DNA of 64,000 nucleotides, taken from Microbacterium sp. 4R-513 (GTDB lineage: Bacteria > Actinomycetota > Actinomycetes > Actinomycetales > Microbacteriaceae). The position numbers and the translations under genes are program-made. Below are positions 1-10,965 of this stretch, piece after piece. How positions within the stretch are numbered: the first letter of the stretch is position 1; every line of letters starts with the position of its first letter. The stretch is taken from assembly GCF_011046485.1 (NCBI RefSeq), contig NZ_CP049256.1, positions 310,001 to 374,000 on the forward strand. The letters run 5' to 3'. The notes below the pieces were generated by a model that was not told the origin of the DNA, did not search any database, and worked only from the letters and a program-made list of their open reading frames with translations.

Positions 1-30
1 CCTGCCCGAGGGCGCGCCCCGACCGCTTGG

Positions 31-36
31 TAGGCT
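31..36 (+). promoter_or_regulatory. Possible -10 box of the flippase gene
   Basis: TAGGCT at this place matches the TANNNT -10 form seen before many genes in this window. It would give a leader of about 100 nt before the ATG at 142. I see no good -35 hexamer 17 bp upstream, so this is a weak call. Confidence 0.3.
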
Positions 37-141
37 GAGAGTCGTCGGTCTGGAGGCTGGTCGGGCCGGAGGGCAGCCGCGCCGACGCGTGCGACCCTCG
101 ATTGTGGCCGCCATGAGACGAGGGACCGGCGGAGCGCCAGG

Positions 142-1425
142 ATGGCAGAACCAGACGAAAATCGGGATGCCCACTCGCAGACCGGGAACGGCCTCGGAGG
201 GCACGTGCGCTCCCATGCGCGCGGTCTGTCCGCCGTTGCACTCGCCAGCGTGCTGGGCGTCGTCGCGTCATTCGTCTTCCAGGTGGCGAGCGCACGCTAC
301 CTCGCTCCCGTCGATTTCGGCCTGCTCTCGGCCTTCCTCGTGGTGGTCAGCACCGCGGCGGTGGGCAGCTCGTCCCTCCAGAACATCGTGACTGTTCAGA
401 CCGCCGCTGCCCTTGTCGCCCCTGCGCGGGTGCGCCCATCCCGACGCATGCCATGGGAGGCGATCGCTGTCGGCGTCGGCGGAGGCGCCGTCGTGGCGGT
501 CGTCTCGCCATGGCTCGCAACCGCCCTCGACACCTCGCCCTCGGTGATCTTGGCGGCAGCGGTCTGCATCCCGCTAAGCTTCGTCTTCGCCGACGCGCTG
601 GGCCTCCTGCAGGGGTCGGGCGACGTGTCCCGCGCCGTCTGGTGGTCGACGATCTCTCTCGTCGCCCGCATCGTGCTGCTGTTCGTCGCCGTCCTCATCG
701 GCGCCGGCCTGGCGGGCGTCATTGGTTCTGTCGTGGCCGCGACGGCGGTTTCCGTCGTCGGGGCGTTGTGGTCGGCCCGCCGCATCGCGCGGCCCGTAGA
801 AGGCGCCTTCACCGCGAACGGCATCACTATCCTGGTCCTGACCGTCGCATTCGCATGGCTCACGACTTCGGACGTCATTTTTCTTCGTGCGGGCGGCGCT
901 GACGCTCTGGTGGGTACATACGCGTCTGTCACGGTCCTCGTGAAGGCGGGCTTCCTTGTCCCCTCCACCCTGTCGCTGTACCTTCTCCCTCGATTCGTCC
1001 GCAATCGCGGCAATCGCCGTCTGTCGCGGATCGGTGTCCTCGCGACCCTGGCTCTCTCGCTTGCGACAAGCCTCGCCATGACGGCGTTCTTCGCCCTTTT
1101 CGGCCCGTGGCTCATCCACGTGCTGTATGGCGAGTCGTTCGCTTCCGCAGCGGACCTGCTCGTGCCGGTTTCGCTCGCGTACCTCCCGTGGATGGCCGCT
1201 CAGGGGATGCTGATCAAGATGACGTCGACGGCGTCGCGAGGCGGCGCAGCGATCCTGATCGTCGCGGTCCTCGCGCAGTGGATCACCTTCACCGCCGTGG
1301 TGCCCGATGTGTACGCGATGCTTGCGTGGTTCGCGGGCATCGGCGTGGTCGTTCTGACGATCTTCCTGATCCTCGACAGCCTCCAAGCGCGGCATGCAGC
1401 GGCCGCAGTAGGGAATGACACATGA
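142..1425 (+). CDS. Polysaccharide flippase (Wzx/MATE-like membrane protein)
   Basis: This 427-residue protein is mostly hydrophobic, with about 10-12 predicted membrane helices between residues 30 and 415 and short charged loops. That layout fits the oligosaccharide flippase (Wzx, polysaccharide_synt) branch of the MOP superfamily, which moves lipid-linked sugar repeat units across the membrane. An N-terminal cytosolic tail of about 25 polar residues precedes the first helix. The next gene starts inside its stop codon region (4-bp ATGA overlap), so the two are cotranslated, and that neighbour is a fucosyltransferase-like enzyme. The start at 142 has a weak purine-rich stretch upstream. The substrate cannot be read from sequence, and other MOP exporters are possible. 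Confidence 0.8.
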   Translation: MAEPDENRDAHSQTGNGLGGHVRSHARGLSAVALASVLGVVASFVFQVASARYLAPVDFGLLSAFLVVVSTAAVGSSSLQNIVTVQTAAALVAPARVRPSRRMPWEAIAVGVGGGAVVAVVSPWLATALDTSPSVILAAAVCIPLSFVFADALGLLQGSGDVSRAVWWSTISLVARIVLLFVAVLIGAGLAGVIGSVVAATAVSVVGALWSARRIARPVEGAFTANGITILVLTVAFAWLTTSDVIFLRAGGADALVGTYASVTVLVKAGFLVPSTLSLYLLPRFVRNRGNRRLSRIGVLATLALSLATSLAMTAFFALFGPWLIHVLYGESFASAADLLVPVSLAYLPWMAAQGMLIKMTSTASRGGAAILIVAVLAQWITFTAVVPDVYAMLAWFAGIGVVVLTIFLILDSLQARHAAAAVGNDT

Positions 1426-2309
1426 CAGTGAATCGCGACGGCATCACCGGCTATGTGATGGGCGGCCTGGGGAATCAGGTGTTCATCCTGGCCGCCGCGT
1501 GGGAGCAGTCCCGTCGGCTCGGAGTGCCGCTCTACCTCGACCGGTCGCACTACGCCGTCGGCGGCACGTTCGCTTACGGCCTCGACGCTTTTGAGCACCC
1601 CGGTCGCGTCCTCGCACGGGCCGAGTCCCCGTGGCGCTCCGTTCGGATCAACCGCGAGCGGGTGCTTCCGTTTCCGCGCCGACCCTGGGGCCACATCTAC
1701 CTCGAGGGTGATGGCGACACCTACAATCCCGCTGTTCACGACGTGAAGGTCGGCACAACACTCATCGGCTACTTCCAGTCGCCCCGCTACTTCCCGTCCG
1801 TCCGCGACGAACTGGGCGCCGCAATGCTTGCCGCGCCCGACACGCCTGCCGAGTCGGCACGCATCGCCGAGATGTTGGACTCGCCCGCGATCTCTCTTCA
1901 TCTGCGCCGCGGCGACTACCTCGCGGTATCAGTCGACCGGCAGTTCATCGCGTCCGTCGCATACGCGATCCGCGGCGTCCGGCTTCTTCGGGCGATGGGC
2001 GTCGACCTGCCGGTGCGGGTCTTCTCCGACTCGGTCGACCTCGTCAAGGAAGAGCTTCGCGGCGTGGAAGGCGACTTCGAGTTCGTCGAGGACGACGGCG
2101 TACTGGGCACGTGGGCGAGCCTCAAGGCCATGTCGGCTGGACGAGCCATGATCATGAGCAACTCCAGCTTCAGCTGGTGGGGTGCCGAACTCATGCGCCG
2201 GCGCTTCGGCGATGCGGCTCCGATCATCGCGCCGCGACCGTGGACTCAGACAGGCACCGCCAAGGCGGACCTCCTCGACCCGGACTGGATCTCGCTCGAC
2301 GCCCGATGA
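1422..2309 (+). CDS. GT11 family fucosyltransferase-like enzyme
   Basis: The protein has 295 residues, the usual length for glycosyltransferase family 11 (alpha-1,2-fucosyltransferases). The N-terminal motif GGLGNQVF (residues 14-21) and the motif HLRRGDY (160-166) are the GT11 signatures; the second binds the GDP-sugar. A C-terminal SNSSFSWWGAEL block (about 246-257) is also typical. The family transfers L-fucose, or sometimes another GDP-deoxysugar, to galactose on an acceptor glycan. Its ATG overlaps the stop of the flippase gene by 4 bp. It ends 15 bp before a convergent epimerase gene. No GDP-mannose dehydratase or GDP-fucose synthase is in this window, so the donor must be made elsewhere. 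Confidence 0.88.
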   Translation: MTVNRDGITGYVMGGLGNQVFILAAAWEQSRRLGVPLYLDRSHYAVGGTFAYGLDAFEHPGRVLARAESPWRSVRINRERVLPFPRRPWGHIYLEGDGDTYNPAVHDVKVGTTLIGYFQSPRYFPSVRDELGAAMLAAPDTPAESARIAEMLDSPAISLHLRRGDYLAVSVDRQFIASVAYAIRGVRLLRAMGVDLPVRVFSDSVDLVKEELRGVEGDFEFVEDDGVLGTWASLKAMSAGRAMIMSNSSFSWWGAELMRRRFGDAAPIIAPRPWTQTGTAKADLLDPDWISLDAR

Positions 2310-2324
2310 GATCCAATCGCGCCC

Positions 2325-3443
2325 TCAGGACTCAGCGGGAGCCGTCCCGGGCGCGGGTTCGGCCGGCACCGCGAAGCCACGCTCGATCAGGTCGTCGACG
2401 ATGATGTCCGACGGCGAAAGCCCCTTGTCGACGTCATCGTTGCGATACCGGGCGTGATCGGCGAGGAACTCCCGCAACACGCCTTGGTCCCAGCCCGACA
2501 GCACGGCGGTCGTGCCGAATCCCTCTCGGCCCTCCGTCACTCTGCGATGAATGAGTGTAGGGATCCCGAGCGCGGCTGCCTCCTGCTGGATCCCGCCGGA
2601 ATCGGTCACGATGAACTCAGCGCCCTTCATGGCCGCTACGAACTGACCGTGCTCGAGCTTGGTCGTCAGAGAGAATCGCTGGAGGCCCAGCTCTTCGATC
2701 GTCTCCTCGATCGCACCGCGGGAGTACGAGTCGACGATGAGCCGGAGCGAAACCGGACTGTTGGCATCGAGGGTGCGCAACGTTTCTCGGACGAGCGCGG
2801 GGTTCGAGATGAACTCGTACCGGTGCAGCAGCACGAGCGCGTAGGCGTGCGCGTCGCTATCGCCGCTCGACATCCCGAGGGCGGCGTCGTTGACGGCATC
2901 CTTGGCCGTGTTGCCGTGCGTCAGCACGACGTTCTGCCGGCCGGCGAGGTTTTCGGCGGCTTCCTCGGACGGCACATAGTGGATGTGAGCGAAGCGCCCC
3001 ACCACGCGTCTGTCGAGTTCTTCCGGGAAGGGGTGCCGCCAGTTGCCCGAGCGAAGTCCAGCCTCAATGTGAGCGACGGGTACGCGCAGTCGACGTCCGA
3101 TGAACGTGCCGAGCACAGTGGTCATCGTGTCGCCGTGCACGATGACGAGCGACCCAGCGGGCAGGGTGCGTCTGATCTTGCCCAGGTGGCGGACCGACCA
3201 GCCCACGACGTCGAAGGCCCAGCCGACCATCTGCAGCGGCGTCTTGAGGGGCTTTCCCCGCCAGCCGTTTGCGATCACCCGGTCGGGCGGGTTCAGTGCG
3301 AGCTCCGGGATCGCGCGGCGCAGTGCCTCGGTGTGCTGCTGCGTCACCCATTGCTGATAGGGAACGCCTCTTGCCGCGAGCCGGCGGGCCACGGGGGCGA
3401 TCTTGATAGCTTCAGCGGTCGTGCCGTAGATGAAGATGATCAC
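2325..3443 (-). CDS. UDP-N-acetylglucosamine 2-epimerase family protein
   Basis: Starting at GTG 3443, this is a 372-residue protein of the WecB/WbpI epimerase family, which converts UDP-GlcNAc (or a diacetamido uronic relative) into the manno form. Motifs seen are HGDTMTT, HIEAGLRSG followed by the PFPEELDRR segment, and TDSGGIQQEA near the C-terminus, which together form the nucleotide and catalytic site in this family. The GTG start overlaps the stop of the upstream glycosyltransferase (GTGA), which is why I reject the longer reading frame that extends to 3674. The N-acyl amino-sugar cassette 6.5 kb away makes a WbpI-like role worth considering. Which substrate it uses is not decided by the sequence alone. 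Confidence 0.88.
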   Translation of the reverse strand: MIIFIYGTTAEAIKIAPVARRLAARGVPYQQWVTQQHTEALRRAIPELALNPPDRVIANGWRGKPLKTPLQMVGWAFDVVGWSVRHLGKIRRTLPAGSLVIVHGDTMTTVLGTFIGRRLRVPVAHIEAGLRSGNWRHPFPEELDRRVVGRFAHIHYVPSEEAAENLAGRQNVVLTHGNTAKDAVNDAALGMSSGDSDAHAYALVLLHRYEFISNPALVRETLRTLDANSPVSLRLIVDSYSRGAIEETIEELGLQRFSLTTKLEHGQFVAAMKGAEFIVTDSGGIQQEAAALGIPTLIHRRVTEGREGFGTTAVLSGWDQGVLREFLADHARYRNDDVDKGLSPSDIIVDDLIERGFAVPAEPAPGTAPAES

Positions 3444-4510
3444 TCGAGCTCCCTGGTGGAACGGCGGAGGAACGACTTTCTGTGGATGACGACGCCCCGC
3501 AGGAGACCTAGCCAGAAGGGCAACACAAAGACCGGCAGGCACACCACGTAGGCGAGCAGACCGCGGGGTGGGCATCTGTTGATAGCTGCGAGGAGCAGCG
3601 GGACGAGCGCCACCACGCAAAGGAGCGCGACAACCGCCACCGCCACGAGAGCGAGACCGCTCGCCACCAGCCAAACCAGCGCCCCAAGAATGACGACGGG
3701 GAGGACCGCGAGCCCGAGGATGATTACGGACCGCAGGATGCTCGTGCCGGCGTAGCTGTCGACGAACAGCGTGCCGCGGTCGAAGGTGTGCTTGATGAAT
3801 GCACGCAAGGATGTGCGAGGCCGGTAGGTCGCGGCGAATGCAGGGTCGAGCCGGATGCCATGCGTCTCTGCCAACCAGCGCAGGACCTTGGTGTCATCCG
3901 AGACGAATCTCGCGTCACCCTTGGGCCATGCGTGGCGGAACGCCTCCTGGAGCACCTGCTTGTCGGCGAGGAACATCGTCGTTCCCTTCGGTGCCCGGTC
4001 GAAGGTTTCGGTCGTCAGGTCGAACGGTTTCGGTGCGCGGAGGAACCGCCCCCAGAAGACGTGCGTGGGCACCTCCCAGAAGAGGCCGACGAGTGGCGCC
4101 GCAGGATCTGTCGGGACGTACGCATTCCACGCCACCGGGTGCCCCCGCTCGGCGAGCCTGCTCAATGCATATCGGATGGCGCTCCGATCGATGAGGACGC
4201 GGGAGTCGAGAAGCAGGACGTACCGCGATCGCGCCCGCTCGATTCCTGCCCACCGTGCGAGAAAGCGCCCGCGGTTCGCCTGCTCTATGACGTGGACGGA
4301 ATCAAGCAGTTCTGCACCGAGACTGCGCGCGACGTCTGCTGTGCCGTCTGTAGAGCCGTCGTCCACCAGGATGACTTCGACGTCTGCGCTCGCGGTTCGG
4401 ATTGCGTCGGCAAGCGCCGTCAAAGTGCTGGGAAGCCATGGAGCGGAGTCGAGCGCGGGGATCACGACGGTCAGTGCAGGCGCGCTCCGCGCCCCGCCGT
4501 CAGTCCGCAT
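3440..4510 (-). CDS. GT2 glycosyltransferase with C-terminal membrane helices
   Basis: The 356-residue protein opens with a GT-A fold: LTVVIPALDSAPWL, then VEVILVDDGSTDGTAD, where the DDGS aspartates bind the nucleotide-sugar metal. The acidic motif LLLDSRVLID is in the DXD position. Residues after about 260 form two to three membrane helices separated by short loops, so the enzyme is anchored at the inner face of the membrane. It is translationally coupled to the epimerase gene (GTGA overlap). The ATG at 4510 is preferred over an in-frame ATG at 4543 because homologues usually begin a few residues before the first beta strand. Donor and acceptor are unknown. Confidence 0.82.
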   Translation of the reverse strand: MRTDGGARSAPALTVVIPALDSAPWLPSTLTALADAIRTASADVEVILVDDGSTDGTADVARSLGAELLDSVHVIEQANRGRFLARWAGIERARSRYVLLLDSRVLIDRSAIRYALSRLAERGHPVAWNAYVPTDPAAPLVGLFWEVPTHVFWGRFLRAPKPFDLTTETFDRAPKGTTMFLADKQVLQEAFRHAWPKGDARFVSDDTKVLRWLAETHGIRLDPAFAATYRPRTSLRAFIKHTFDRGTLFVDSYAGTSILRSVIILGLAVLPVVILGALVWLVASGLALVAVAVVALLCVVALVPLLLAAINRCPPRGLLAYVVCLPVFVLPFWLGLLRGVVIHRKSFLRRSTRELE

Positions 4511-4581
4511 GGATCGTGGGCACCCCGCCCGCTGCGCCAGCACCGCCCGCCATCCGCGTCACGAGGCCGCCGTCGGCTGGA

Positions 4582-4619
4582 TACGATGGTTGCGGGTGGA
4601 CGATCACTCACCCAGCCTA
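4582..4619. promoter_or_regulatory. Divergent promoter elements between GT2 and DUF2142 genes
   Basis: The 176-bp gap between two divergent genes contains TACGAT (4582-4587, plus strand) and, read on the minus strand, TAGGCT (4614-4619). Both fit the TANNNT -10 pattern used elsewhere in the window, with leaders of roughly 95 nt in each direction. No clear -35 boxes were found. Confidence 0.3.
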
Positions 4620-4686
4620 CTGGGCCGGTCCAGATCGATGAATTCGAACGGGCACGGATCCATCGACCAGGAACGACTCCCTCGCA

Positions 4687-6180
4687 ATGCGCCATCACCC
4701 ACTTCTCCGCGTCCTGACGGCGATCGCGATCCCTCTCGCGATGCTCGGTGCGCTTCTCGTGTGGGGGGTGTCCTCACCGCCAGGATCCGGGCCGGACGAT
4801 GACTACCACATGGCCAGCATCTGGTGCGCGGGCGGCGATGTAGAAGGCCGGTGCGAAGCGACTTCCTCTCCTGACTACAGGATGCTTCCCGCGGAGATCG
4901 TCAAGGGCTCGAAGTGCTTCGCCTTCTACCCGGACCAGTCGGCATCCTGCCCCATCCCTGACCGCCTCCTCCGCACCGACCGGGGGAACTGGCTCGACCA
5001 TTCGTATCCGCCGTACTTCTACGCCGTGATGAGCGTGTTCGTCACCGACCACCTCGGCACATCGATCCTGCTCATGCGCGCGGTCAATTCGATGCTGTAT
5101 GTCGGCGTGCTCACAGCCCTGTTCTTCCTTCTTCCGAGGGGGATGCGCCACCTCGTCGTGTGGACTGCCGCGATCTCGATCGTGCCCCTCGGAATGTTCC
5201 TCATCGCGAGCGTCAACCCGAGCGGCTGGTCGGTGCTTTCGGCGACGGGTCTTTGGCTGGCCATGTGGGGCTTCTTCGTACAGACGGGCGCGCGGAAGTG
5301 GATCCTCGCGGCCATATCAGTGCTGCTGCTGCTGCTCGGCGCGGGCGCCCGAGCCGACTCGGCCGTTTACGGCGTTCTGGCCCTGATCGTCGCGGCCGTC
5401 CTCGCGTTCCGACGTGACCGCCGGTACGCGCTCGACCTTATCCTGCCGGCCGCACTCGTCGTCGTGGCAGTCCTCCTGTTCTTCAGCGGCGGGCAATCCG
5501 CCATCGTGACAGGTGACACCGCCGTCGAAGATCGACCGCTGCCGCTCTCCTCGCTCGTCTTCGTCAACGCCAAGCTTCTCCCTCAGCTTTGGGCGGGAGT
5601 GTTCGGCATGTGGGGGCTGGGCTGGCTCGACACCACGATGCCCGGCATCGTGTGGATCACCACTCTGACGGTCTTCGGGGCCTTGTGTTTCATGGGTCTG
5701 CGCGTAGGCGACTGGCGTAAGCGGCTCGCGCTCGCCGGTGCAGCGCTGGCTCTCGTCGCCGTGCCGATGTACATCCTCATCCACGACGCGGTGATAGTGG
5801 GCTCGTACGTGCAGCCCCGCTACATCTATCCGCTGATCATCATCTTCGGCGGCGTCGCGCTCGTCGGCTTCGCACGCGCGGGGCTCGGCCTCAACCGGCT
5901 GCAGCTGGTCGTCGTGGCCGTGGGCCTCGTCCTCGCGAACAGCGTCGCGCTGCACGTGAACATGCGGAGGTACATCTCGGGGCTGGACGTGCAGAACTTC
6001 AATCTGAACTGGCCCATCGAGTGGTGGTGGAACGTCCCGCTCTCCCCCATGGTCGTCTGGGCGGCAGGGTCAGCCGCCTTCGCGGTGGCGGCCGGAGCGC
6101 TTGTTCTGCTCGTGTGGGAGCGGCGGACTGCGCCGCTCGAGGAGGAGCGCGTTCAGCCCTCGGAGTCCTTGGTGGCCTGA
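4687..6180 (+). CDS. DUF2142 membrane protein, copy 1
   Basis: This 497-residue protein has an N-terminal signal-anchor helix, an extracytoplasmic segment with the motif PDDDYHMASIWC and several further cysteines (about residues 35-95), then roughly 10-11 membrane helices. It matches the DUF2142 family of polytopic proteins, which sits in surface-glycan clusters and resembles GT-C glycosyltransferases in layout. The conserved acidic motif just after the first helix is where GT-C enzymes keep catalytic acids, so a polyprenyl-phosphate-sugar-dependent transferase role is a reasonable inference, not a proven one. Its 3' end overlaps the convergent DUF2304 gene by 28 bp. A paralogue lies at 12755-14344. 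Confidence 0.82.
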   Translation: MRHHPLLRVLTAIAIPLAMLGALLVWGVSSPPGSGPDDDYHMASIWCAGGDVEGRCEATSSPDYRMLPAEIVKGSKCFAFYPDQSASCPIPDRLLRTDRGNWLDHSYPPYFYAVMSVFVTDHLGTSILLMRAVNSMLYVGVLTALFFLLPRGMRHLVVWTAAISIVPLGMFLIASVNPSGWSVLSATGLWLAMWGFFVQTGARKWILAAISVLLLLLGAGARADSAVYGVLALIVAAVLAFRRDRRYALDLILPAALVVVAVLLFFSGGQSAIVTGDTAVEDRPLPLSSLVFVNAKLLPQLWAGVFGMWGLGWLDTTMPGIVWITTLTVFGALCFMGLRVGDWRKRLALAGAALALVAVPMYILIHDAVIVGSYVQPRYIYPLIIIFGGVALVGFARAGLGLNRLQLVVVAVGLVLANSVALHVNMRRYISGLDVQNFNLNWPIEWWWNVPLSPMVVWAAGSAAFAVAAGALVLLVWERRTAPLEEERVQPSESLVA

Positions 6181-6527
6181 GCGCTCTCGAGGCCGCTGAG
6201 TCGAAGCTCGAGGAGCGCCGTGCGCTCGGCCAGCACGCGTGTCTCCGACTCGAGGTCCGTCAGCTCCGCACTGTGCTGGATGCACACGAGGAAGAGCACC
6301 GCGATACTGACGAAGAACACCAGATTCGTCGGCAGTACGACTCCGACCACCGACGTCGCCCAGATGAGCAGGTCAGGGAACAAGCCCGCGATCAGTGCAA
6401 GCAGCGCCGCGAGAAGCCACCACACTGCGTGCCGCTCACGCAGGCGGCGGCGACGCAGGAGCTCGACGACGACGACGAACGTGATGACGGCTGCTGCAAC
6501 GCCGAGGAGGTAACTCGTGGGACTCAT
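6153..6527 (-). CDS. DUF2304 small membrane protein
   Basis: The protein has 124 residues with three predicted helices (about 5-22, 36-56 and 66-86) and a charged C-terminal tail that looks like a short coiled coil (heptad leucines in the last 35 residues). This is the layout of DUF2304 proteins, which are commonly encoded directly after a dolichyl-phosphate-mannose-synthase-like GT2 enzyme. Here its ATG overlaps the stop of just such a gene by 4 bp, so the two are probably made together and may form a membrane complex. Its 3' end overlaps the convergent DUF2142 gene. Biochemical function is unknown. Confidence 0.8.
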   Translation of the reverse strand: MSPTSYLLGVAAAVITFVVVVELLRRRRLRERHAVWWLLAALLALIAGLFPDLLIWATSVVGVVLPTNLVFFVSIAVLFLVCIQHSAELTDLESETRVLAERTALLELRLSGLESAQATKDSEG

Positions 6528-7261
6528 GCGGGGACCCTGCTCTCAGTCATCGCGGGCGCCGGTCGCAGGTAGGCGAACCCGAGCGCAAGGAAGGCGCGCA
6601 TAAGGTAGACCGCTGCCTTGAGGGGATTGTGGGACGGACGCCCCGCTGCCCGGGCACGCATGGCCACGGGCACTTGAGTGATGCGGCATCCGGCGCGGGC
6701 CGCGATGACGAGCGCCTCGATGGTGTCGCCGAGGTACTCCGCCGGGAAGTTCTCGGCGAACAGCGCGACTGCGCGCGGCCCGCACGCCTTGAAGCCGGAA
6801 GTCGTGTCTGTGAGGGTGGTCTTCGCCGTCCGGCTGAGGACGCCCGCGATCACCCGCATGGCGAGCCGACGGAGGCCGCGCGCCTTGTAATCGCCGACCC
6901 CGGCGAAGCGGGCTCCGATCACGATGTCGGCCTCGTCCAGCTTCGCCAGCAGCCGAGGGACGGCCGCCGGGTCGTGTTGACCGTCCGCGTCGATCTGGAC
7001 GACGGTGTCGAATCCGTTCTCGACGGCGTACTTGAAGCCGAGCCGCAACGCCCCGCCGACCCCGAGGTTGTACGGCAGCCGTGCGACCAAGGCGCCGGCG
7101 GCCTCCGCGGTGTCGGCCGTGGCATCCCTCGAGCCGTCGTCGACGACGAGGCACGTGAAGCTCGGCAGGGTGTCACGGACCTCGCGCACGACGTCCCCGA
7201 CGGCTTCCTCTTCGTTGTACGCGGGAAGCACGATGAGCACGCGCGAGGGAGGGGAGGGCAT
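6524..7261 (-). CDS. GT2 glycosyltransferase, polyprenyl-phosphate sugar synthase type
   Basis: A 245-residue enzyme of the DPM/ArnC-like GT2 group, which loads a sugar from a nucleotide donor onto polyprenyl phosphate at the cytoplasmic face. Motifs are VLIVLPAYNEEEAVGDVV at the N-terminus, LVVDDGSRDAT, and VVQIDADGQHDP (the DXD-like QIDADGQ signature). The C-terminus is only weakly hydrophobic, so membrane contact may come from the DUF2304 partner that follows with a 4-bp overlap. The start at 7261 rather than 7339 is supported by a -10 box TAGAAT ending 7 nt upstream, which predicts a leaderless transcript beginning at this ATG. Confidence 0.87.
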   Translation of the reverse strand: MPSPPSRVLIVLPAYNEEEAVGDVVREVRDTLPSFTCLVVDDGSRDATADTAEAAGALVARLPYNLGVGGALRLGFKYAVENGFDTVVQIDADGQHDPAAVPRLLAKLDEADIVIGARFAGVGDYKARGLRRLAMRVIAGVLSRTAKTTLTDTTSGFKACGPRAVALFAENFPAEYLGDTIEALVIAARAGCRITQVPVAMRARAAGRPSHNPLKAAVYLMRAFLALGFAYLRPAPAMTESRVPA

Positions 7262-7268
7262 GCACCCA

Positions 7269-7274
7269 ATTCTA
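7269..7274 (-). promoter_or_regulatory. -10 box of the GT2/DUF2304 transcript (leaderless)
   Basis: Read on the minus strand this is TAGAAT, close to consensus, with 7 nt between it and the ATG at 7261. Transcription would therefore start at or next to the start codon. The position also settles the start of the gene. Confidence 0.5.
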
Positions 7275-7297
7275 GCTTTCGCGCGCGGGAAGCCCCG

Positions 7298-7313
7298 GGA
7301 GCCCTGTGGCTCC
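7298..7313 (-). terminator. Short hairpin just after the glf stop codon
   Basis: GGAGCC and GGCTCC pair around a 4-nt loop, 4 bp beyond the TAA stop of glf. There is no T tract, as is common in high-GC actinobacteria, so termination is plausible but unproven. It separates glf from the promoter of the next gene. Confidence 0.35.
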
Positions 7314-7317
7314 AGCC

Positions 7318-9944
<2,627 letters not shown>

Positions 9945-9963
9945 CCGGCTGCGAAGGCAGCCG

Positions 9964-10965
9964 TCAGGTGACCGCGTCGGTCACAACAAGCGCCCCGCCA
10001 TCGCCCGCCGAGCGGAGCGCTGCTTCCACGACTTCCAGCGTGTGGGCCGCCTCGGACATCGAGGAGAGCTGAGTCGGTTGACCGTTGACTGCGTCACGGA
10101 AGGCTTCCAACTCGGCGCGCAGTGGCTCCTTCTTCGCAAAGGCGAAGCGCGTGACGTCTCCCTCCGATACCCCGCGGAAGGATGACACGGACTCCCACTC
10201 GAGCGCGACAGTCCCGTTCGCGAAGAAGGTCAGGTCGCCGGTCGCCGTGTCTGCGATGAACGTGCCGCGTTCGCCTGTGACGACGGTCACGCGCTCTTTC
10301 ATAGGGCTGAGCCAGTTGATGAGGTGATTCGTGATCACTCCATTACGCAAGCGGCCGGTGATCGAGATCATGTCCTCGTGCTCGCGGCCGCTCTTGTGCG
10401 CTGTCTGCGCCGACACCGACGCATAGAGCGCCTGGGCGACCCACGCCGTCAAGTCGACGTCATGAGTGGCGAGATCCTTGGCGACACCCACATCGCCGAT
10501 GCGGGTCGGAAAGCTGCTCTGACGGCGGGTCGCGATCTGATAGACGTCGCCGGCGTCGCCAGCCTCGAGACGCTGGCGAAGCTGCTGCAGGGCCGGGTTG
10601 AATCGCTCGACATGACCCACGACCCCGACCAGCCCGCGCTCCTCGAACGTCTGCGCAACCTTGCGGCCCGTCTCGGTGTCTTCGGCGATGGGCTTCTCGA
10701 CGAGCGTGTGGATGCCCGCATCAGCCAGCGCGAGCGCGGCCTCCGCATGGAATCGTGTGGGAATCGCGACGACGGCGATATCGATTCCCGCGTCGATCAG
10801 CCCGTGAACGTCGGGAAGGACTTCCAGACCGCCCGCCACACGGTGCGGGTCGCCCCCGGGGTCGGCGACTGCGACGAGGTCGACGCCATCCACGTCGCGC
10901 AGAATACGGGCGTGATGCCTGCCCATCATGCCGATGCCGAGCAGGCCGGCGCGGAGCGATGTCAT
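9964..10965 (-). CDS. Gfo/Idh/MocA oxidoreductase, amino-sugar 3-dehydrogenase-like
   Basis: The 333-residue protein begins with an NAD(P)-binding motif GLLGIGMMGRHHAR and has the family's EKPIAEDTE motif at about residue 90. It is the last gene of a tight three-gene cassette with a DegT-type aminotransferase and a left-handed beta-helix acyltransferase, joined by 1-bp and 4-bp overlaps. The same trio (WlbA/WlbE or C/WlbB; WbpB/WbpE/WbpD) makes 3-acylamino sugars on UDP-GlcNAcA, so oxidation of C3 of a UDP-sugar is the likely role. No UDP-GlcNAc 6-dehydrogenase is in the window, so a non-uronic substrate is also possible. Confidence 0.85.
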   Translation of the reverse strand: MTSLRAGLLGIGMMGRHHARILRDVDGVDLVAVADPGGDPHRVAGGLEVLPDVHGLIDAGIDIAVVAIPTRFHAEAALALADAGIHTLVEKPIAEDTETGRKVAQTFEERGLVGVVGHVERFNPALQQLRQRLEAGDAGDVYQIATRRQSSFPTRIGDVGVAKDLATHDVDLTAWVAQALYASVSAQTAHKSGREHEDMISITGRLRNGVITNHLINWLSPMKERVTVVTGERGTFIADTATGDLTFFANGTVALEWESVSSFRGVSEGDVTRFAFAKKEPLRAELEAFRDAVNGQPTQLSSMSEAAHTLEVVEAALRSAGDGGALVVTDAVT

